From NCBI GenBank assembly GCA_027920525.1, contig CP115858.1, forward strand, positions 1,116,001 through 1,180,000: 64,000 nt of DNA. Direction: 5' to 3'. A model generated the notes under the pieces. It saw nothing but the letters and a program-made list of their open reading frames with translations. It did no database searches and was not told the DNA's origin. Every line of letters starts with the position of its first letter. Position 1 is the first letter of the stretch. Shown piece after piece: positions 59,966 to 64,000 of this stretch. The DNA is from Chryseobacterium daecheongense (GTDB lineage: Bacteria > Bacteroidota > Bacteroidia > Flavobacteriales > Weeksellaceae). A program made the translations under genes and the position numbers.

Positions 59966-61135
59966 TTATCCTTTCTTAATTGTTATCCTAAAAGTAGTCC
60001 CCTTGCCCAATTCTGTCTGTGAAATCTTTATGTCACCGTTATGGTATTCCTGCACTACCCTTTTTGCAAGCGACAATCCTAATCCCCAACCCCGCTTCTT
60101 TGTTGAATAGCCCGGTTTAAACGCATTCCTTGCCTGCTGCTTTGTCATCCCGCTACCCGTATCTTTCACTTCTACCAGGATATTTTTATTTCTTTCAAAT
60201 ACGGACATTTGCAAAGATCCTTCCCCTTTCATAGCATCTACGGCATTTTTCACCAGATTTTCAATAACCCAGCTCATCAGGATCTTATTATGCGGAACCA
60301 GAATAGTATATGTCGGTAGCTGCAGGGTAAAACTTATCTTACTTGAAATCCTGGATTTTAAATATTCATAATTCTCCTGAATCATCTGATTAAAATTCAT
60401 ATCATTAAGCTCCGGCACAGATCCGATTTTTGAAAATCGTTCAGAAATGGTTCTCAGCCTCTCAATATCCTTTTCTATCTCTTCGATTCCTTCAGAATCA
60501 GGATTTTCCAGTTTCATAATCTCCATCCATCCGATCATGGATGAAAGCGGAGTTCCGATCTGGTGTGCGGTTTCCTTTGCCAGACCTGCCCATACATATC
60601 CTTCATCCGTTTTTTTAATCGTCCTCAGAAACCAGAATGAAAATAACAGGTAGGATAGGATAAATAGCCCTAAGAAATAAGGATAGTACCGCAAATTGTT
60701 AAGCAATGAAGAGTTATCATAAAATACAAACTGCTTATCACCGTTTGCCACTTCAATCTCAAATGGAGCATAATTATTTTCCATTTTTGAGATTAGCTTT
60801 TTTAGTTCTCCGGGATTTTCAAGAATTTCTTTGGCAATATTTCTTGAACTCCCTTCAAATATAAAAGGTTCTTTATTTTCATTCGTCAAAATTGATGGAA
60901 TCTGATCATTCTCCGTTAATATCGCAAACAACAGCTCCTGGGTCTCAGAACTTTTCTGCTTATTGTCCTGAAGAATCTTTATCGCAGTAGCGAAAACCTT
61001 AATTCTTTCAGCCTCTTTTTCCCTTAAATTTTTAATGAGAATATTAGATGAAACAATCAAAGCAATAACAATCACGGTAAGTAACGTAAATACAAACCAG
61101 TTATTGATTCTCGATAAAAACGGACGATTCTTCAT
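59966..61135 (-). CDS. sensor histidine kinase
   Basis: A 389-residue membrane kinase. Two helices (about residues 12-32, WFVFTLLTVIVIALIVSSNIL, and about 150-170) enclose a periplasmic sensor of roughly 115 residues. The dimerisation and phosphorylation site is the His in AKETAHQIGTPLSSMIGW, followed by the catalytic domain with the N box ENLVKNAVDAM, G1 DTGSGM and G2 GWGLGLSLAKR. It starts 7 bases after dacB and has no adjacent response regulator, so it is an orphan or partner to a distant regulator. Confidence 0.92.
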   Translation of the reverse strand: MKNRPFLSRINNWFVFTLLTVIVIALIVSSNILIKNLREKEAERIKVFATAIKILQDNKQKSSETQELLFAILTENDQIPSILTNENKEPFIFEGSSRNIAKEILENPGELKKLISKMENNYAPFEIEVANGDKQFVFYDNSSLLNNLRYYPYFLGLFILSYLLFSFWFLRTIKKTDEGYVWAGLAKETAHQIGTPLSSMIGWMEIMKLENPDSEGIEEIEKDIERLRTISERFSKIGSVPELNDMNFNQMIQENYEYLKSRISSKISFTLQLPTYTILVPHNKILMSWVIENLVKNAVDAMKGEGSLQMSVFERNKNILVEVKDTGSGMTKQQARNAFKPGYSTKKRGWGLGLSLAKRVVQEYHNGDIKISQTELGKGTTFRITIKKG

Positions 61136-61142
61136 ACCTTTT

Positions 61143-62516
61143 TTATTTTAAAATATTCAGAATTTTCTGTAATTCCGTATTTCCGCTTCCCTGATAATTA
61201 TTGATGATAATGGAGAATACATATTTTTTTCCATCCTTTGCCGTTTGATATCCCGCAAAAGATTTTGTATCCCTCATAGTTCCGCTTTTCATTTTCATCC
61301 CGTTTTCCTGCGTTGGGAATCCGTCATAATAGGCATCAAACCATGGTTGCTTTTTAGCATACAAAAGAGCCTGTACCTCCGCTTTTGCCGATACATAGTT
61401 CTGAGGAGAAAGCCCGCTTCCGTCTGCAAAATTGATCATATTCGGATTAATCCCATTGGATTTCCAGAACTCTTTAAGATAGGCAACTCCGCTTTTAAAG
61501 CTTGAATTTCCCTTTTTCTCTTTCCCCAGCGTCTTAATAAGAGTTTCTCCATACAGATTAATACTCTTTCTTAGAAACCAGTATATAATCTTATCTAACG
61601 TCGGTGATTGATACGTAAGAAATATATTTTTCTTAGGAACTTCAAATATCTGTTTCCCCTCAATTTCGAGTTGGGAATTCGTAATAACCTTCCCTGAAAA
61701 GCTAATTCCGGCTTCCTTAAGCCACTGTTTTACTTCTACTCCCAATTGTAAAGGAGGATTTGGAGTTGATCCTGAAACAGTAACCGTTTTACCGGCAGGT
61801 AAAGTTCCGTTAATCAATGCCACATCCGAGTGTGGTGCCGTGAAAATAAGGCTCTGATCCGAACTCCCACCGGCTTTCAGGTCATTTAACCATTGAACTC
61901 CTTCCAGTGGATAGGAAAAGCTTTTAAAAGTAGTGCCGTTGATGTTGATATCAAACTGGTTCTCTCTCCAGTTGATCCCCCAAACTCCGGCGCCGTAATA
62001 ATTCCCCAGATCGTCCCAGGGCCAGCCCCCGGGAATCGTCTGATGGTCAAAATATGAATCATCGATCACCAGGTCTCCATTAACCTTTGCAATTCCCTGC
62101 GTTTTGATTGCTTCGATAAGCTTTTTCTTAAAATTTTCAGGTTTGTATGCTTCGTATCTCCAGCTTCCCAGAGTAGGATCACCATTAGAGCTGATCAACA
62201 GGTTTCCGTTAAGAACATCTTTTGAAATCGTACCCGAATAACCGGCTGTTGTTTTAAAAGTATAATTTTTCCCTAAGGTTTCCAATGCTGCCCCAGCCGT
62301 AAATATTTTCTGCGTGGAAGCAGTCGAAAGTCCTTTATTTCCCTGATAATCGTAAATCAAACGCCCGTTTTCATCGGTTACATAAAACGATAAACTGGAT
62401 GCTACTCCTCCTGAAGAATTCATAAGATCCTTTGTAGCATCGTCTAATTTTTGAGCGATATCCTGAGCAAAAACTATTTGTGTAGATAATATAAGAACAC
62501 CAAGTGTTTTTTTCAT
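61143..62516 (-). CDS. dacB: D-alanyl-D-alanine carboxypeptidase/endopeptidase (PBP4 type)
   Basis: A 457-residue S13-family penicillin-binding protein exported by a signal peptide (MKKTLGVLILSTQIVFAQ). The three active-site motifs are SxxK in STASTQK, SxN in KSINLYGE and KxG in KSGTMRDTKSF. It trims pentapeptides or cuts cross-links in peptidoglycan in the periplasm. Length is near E. coli DacB (477). It leads an operon with the sensor kinase. Confidence 0.93.
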   Translation of the reverse strand: MKKTLGVLILSTQIVFAQDIAQKLDDATKDLMNSSGGVASSLSFYVTDENGRLIYDYQGNKGLSTASTQKIFTAGAALETLGKNYTFKTTAGYSGTISKDVLNGNLLISSNGDPTLGSWRYEAYKPENFKKKLIEAIKTQGIAKVNGDLVIDDSYFDHQTIPGGWPWDDLGNYYGAGVWGINWRENQFDININGTTFKSFSYPLEGVQWLNDLKAGGSSDQSLIFTAPHSDVALINGTLPAGKTVTVSGSTPNPPLQLGVEVKQWLKEAGISFSGKVITNSQLEIEGKQIFEVPKKNIFLTYQSPTLDKIIYWFLRKSINLYGETLIKTLGKEKKGNSSFKSGVAYLKEFWKSNGINPNMINFADGSGLSPQNYVSAKAEVQALLYAKKQPWFDAYYDGFPTQENGMKMKSGTMRDTKSFAGYQTAKDGKKYVFSIIINNYQGSGNTELQKILNILK

Positions 62517-62616
62517 TGCATCATTGTTATGGTGATTGATTATTTCGCAACTTATGTTGACTATATCATTGCTGAATAGTCCATTCTTTATTCAAATATA
62601 AAAAAAGATAGTGGGA

Positions 62617-63312
62617 TCAGATTAATGAGCTTCCTGCCTCAATTTCATAGGGTGCCTTTCCCTTCTCAAAAATCCTTGTCAGTTCGCTTCCTTCAACCGT
62701 TATATTTCCACCAATTCTCCTGATCCAGTTTCCTTCACGCAACCCGATTACCTTTAAGTCATTTTGGGTTAGAAATTCAAGAATTCTGGTTTCCCGGGTT
62801 TCGCCGTTATGTTTTAATTCCGGATTTGGATCCAGATAGTGAGGGTTCAGATTAAAAGGGACTAAGCCCATACAATCAAAACTTGGAGGATAAACGATAG
62901 GCATATCATTCGTTGTTTTCATATTTTGTCCTCCGATATTGCTTCCCGCGCTGCATCCTAAATAAGGCTTACCTTGTTCTATATTATTCTTTAAAACCGA
63001 CATCAGATTTTCCTCATGTAAAGTTTTAACCAATAAAAATGTATTTCCACCTCCTGTAAAATATCCTTTCGCATTATATAAAGCAGCGGCTTTATCGTCA
63101 AATTCATGAAGGCCTTTTACTTTAATACCTATTGTTTCAAAAAAAGAACGGGCTTTTGCCGTATAATCGTCATGGGATATCCCTCCAGGCCTTGCATAAG
63201 GAACAAAGATGATTTCATCAACACCCTTATATAATTGTATTAATTCTTCTCTTAAATATTCCAGGTATTCGCCACCGAAAATGGTTGATGTCGAAGCTAA
63301 TATGATATTCAT
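62617..63312 (-). CDS. pepE: alpha-aspartyl dipeptidase PepE (S51)
   Basis: A 231-residue cytosolic serine dipeptidase that cleaves Asp-X dipeptides. The nucleophile is the Ser of LGCSAGSNIGG, and TGGGNTFLLVKTL is the oxyanion-side motif. Length matches E. coli PepE (229). It is the second S51-family member in the window, beside cphB, and may help reclaim aspartate. It is monocistronic, 100 bases upstream of dacB. Confidence 0.93.
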   Translation of the reverse strand: MNIILASTSTIFGGEYLEYLREELIQLYKGVDEIIFVPYARPGGISHDDYTAKARSFFETIGIKVKGLHEFDDKAAALYNAKGYFTGGGNTFLLVKTLHEENLMSVLKNNIEQGKPYLGCSAGSNIGGQNMKTTNDMPIVYPPSFDCMGLVPFNLNPHYLDPNPELKHNGETRETRILEFLTQNDLKVIGLREGNWIRRIGGNITVEGSELTRIFEKGKAPYEIEAGSSLI

Positions 63313-63504
63313 ACAATGAAATTATTGTGGTTATAAAACTAGTTGAAGTACAAAGATAACTGAAACCACAACGAATCAAAAATTAAGCTAAAAAAAATAG
63401 CTGTATCCGTTAATATTTTCTAAAAAAACTTAAAGCCTCTAAAATTTAGCCATTTATGGAATTATTATTGAATTTCAAAATGTAGAATTATAAAATATAA
63501 GATT

Positions 63505-64000
63505 ATGAAAATCGTTAAAATTAATATCAAAAATCTATTTTTAGGTTTATTATTTGTAGGAGGAATGAGTTTGGTTAATGCACAGGTAGATAGTACCAAA
63601 ACAACAGCCAATACAGCTGCAACAACTCAAGCTGGAGACACCAGTATTGAGGGTCTTAAAAAACAAATTGAAGCCAATCCAAAGGATACAGAATCGTTAG
63701 CTAAATTAGCTGCAGCTTACCAGGATGCTTCAGATTGGACCAATGCAGTGGCAACCTGGAAAAAGATATCTATTTTATTACCCGATTGGGCTCCGGCATA
63801 TTACAGCCAGGCTTACGCATATCAGGCTGCTAAAGATGATGCCAATGCTAAAATTGCTTATGAAAAGTATATAGCAACTGTAAAACCTGAGGAAGTAGAG
63901 CAAAACAAGAAAAACCTTGCGTATGCTTATTTCTATCTGGCCTTTTCAGAACAGCAAAGCGACCGTAATAAAGCAAAAGAACATATAGCTAAGTCGTTAC
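63505..64000 (+). CDS. secreted tetratricopeptide-repeat protein, cut by window end
   Basis: 165 codons are visible and the frame is still open at the window end. A signal peptide (LFLGLLFVGGMSLVNAQ, residues 11-27) is followed by a Thr/Ala-rich linker and TPR-like helices: SLAKLAAAYQDASDWTNAVATWKK, then APAYYSQAYAYQAAKDDANAKIAYEKY. The pattern supports protein-protein interaction in the periplasm or at the surface. No partner can be assigned. Confidence 0.85.
   Translation, partial: MKIVKINIKNLFLGLLFVGGMSLVNAQVDSTKTTANTAATTQAGDTSIEGLKKQIEANPKDTESLAKLAAAYQDASDWTNAVATWKKISILLPDWAPAYYSQAYAYQAAKDDANAKIAYEKYIATVKPEEVEQNKKNLAYAYFYLAFSEQQSDRNKAKEHIAKSL

Noticed and set aside
1..64000. tRNA, rRNA, CRISPR array, transposase or prophage
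   Set aside because: I looked for T-loop GTTCRANNC contexts, regular repeat-spacer structure and transposase motifs and found none; this was by eye and short tRNAs could be missed.

Overview
The window is a 64 kb stretch of low-GC chromosome from a member of the Bacteroidota, most likely class Flavobacteriia near Chryseobacterium (Weeksellaceae). The evidence is a type IX secretion (T9SS type B) C-terminal domain, DUF4476 and KTSC families, A-rich rather than strong GGAGG ribosome sites, and promoters of the Bacteroidota form TTTG-N19-TAnnTTTG. I see no tRNA, rRNA, CRISPR array, insertion sequence or prophage. The placement is by gene content only.

Region 1 (1-13552) is the most distinctive part. 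From 1 to 8020 one strand carries the end of an esterase, an M17 leucyl aminopeptidase, an ATP-grasp ligase, a second esterase, a second ATP-grasp ligase, a YbdK-type carboxylate-amine ligase, a class I glutamine amidotransferase and a third, probably permuted, ATP-grasp-like protein. Several peptide or amide bond-forming enzymes sit beside bond-cleaving ones, with no carrier protein or NRPS, so this looks like a ribosome-independent small-peptide or amide pathway of unknown product. A small membrane protein gene broken by one in-frame TAG follows. Next comes a cyanophycin module: cphA (minus strand), divergent cphB, and a type 2 isoaspartyl peptidase. A small YtxH-like stress protein with a sigma-54-like promoter ends the region.

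Region 2 (13603-29466) is mostly housekeeping and accessory metabolism: a methyltransferase, a GNAT acetyltransferase, a ketopantoate reductase-like protein, hisS, an MgtC-like protein, and an ssb-HRDC pair. An operon then starts with an arginase-family enzyme and runs through an HPP protein, a zinc-ribbon protein and a TIGR01777 oxidoreductase to a short UvrA-like ATPase. After it come two Crp/Fnr regulators, a DUF4406-NudK pair, three uncharacterised secreted or membrane proteins, a VOC protein and an Lrp regulator. The arginase could in principle use arginine released from cyanophycin.

Region 3 (29467-40842) opens with a cobalamin riboswitch in front of metE. An AT-rich HNH nuclease gene with features of transfer and a J-domain/KTSC protein follow. 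Then a tetR-tolC-adaptor-RND efflux operon reads on the minus strand, with a well-formed promoter bracketed by two identical palindromes.

Region 4 (40843-64000) holds a 1304-residue T9SS cell-surface protein, a CvfB-like S1 protein, an arylamine N-acetyltransferase with a DUF4476 protein, lpdA with a near-ideal promoter, a secreted cupin, a glycosyltransferase and recQ. Further on are a KdsD/KpsF isomerase, a DJ-1/PfpI protein, tatC, secreted M1 and M61 metallopeptidases, a dacB-histidine kinase pair, pepE, and the start of a secreted TPR protein cut by the window end. Strong bidirectional hairpin terminators separate many of the convergent units.
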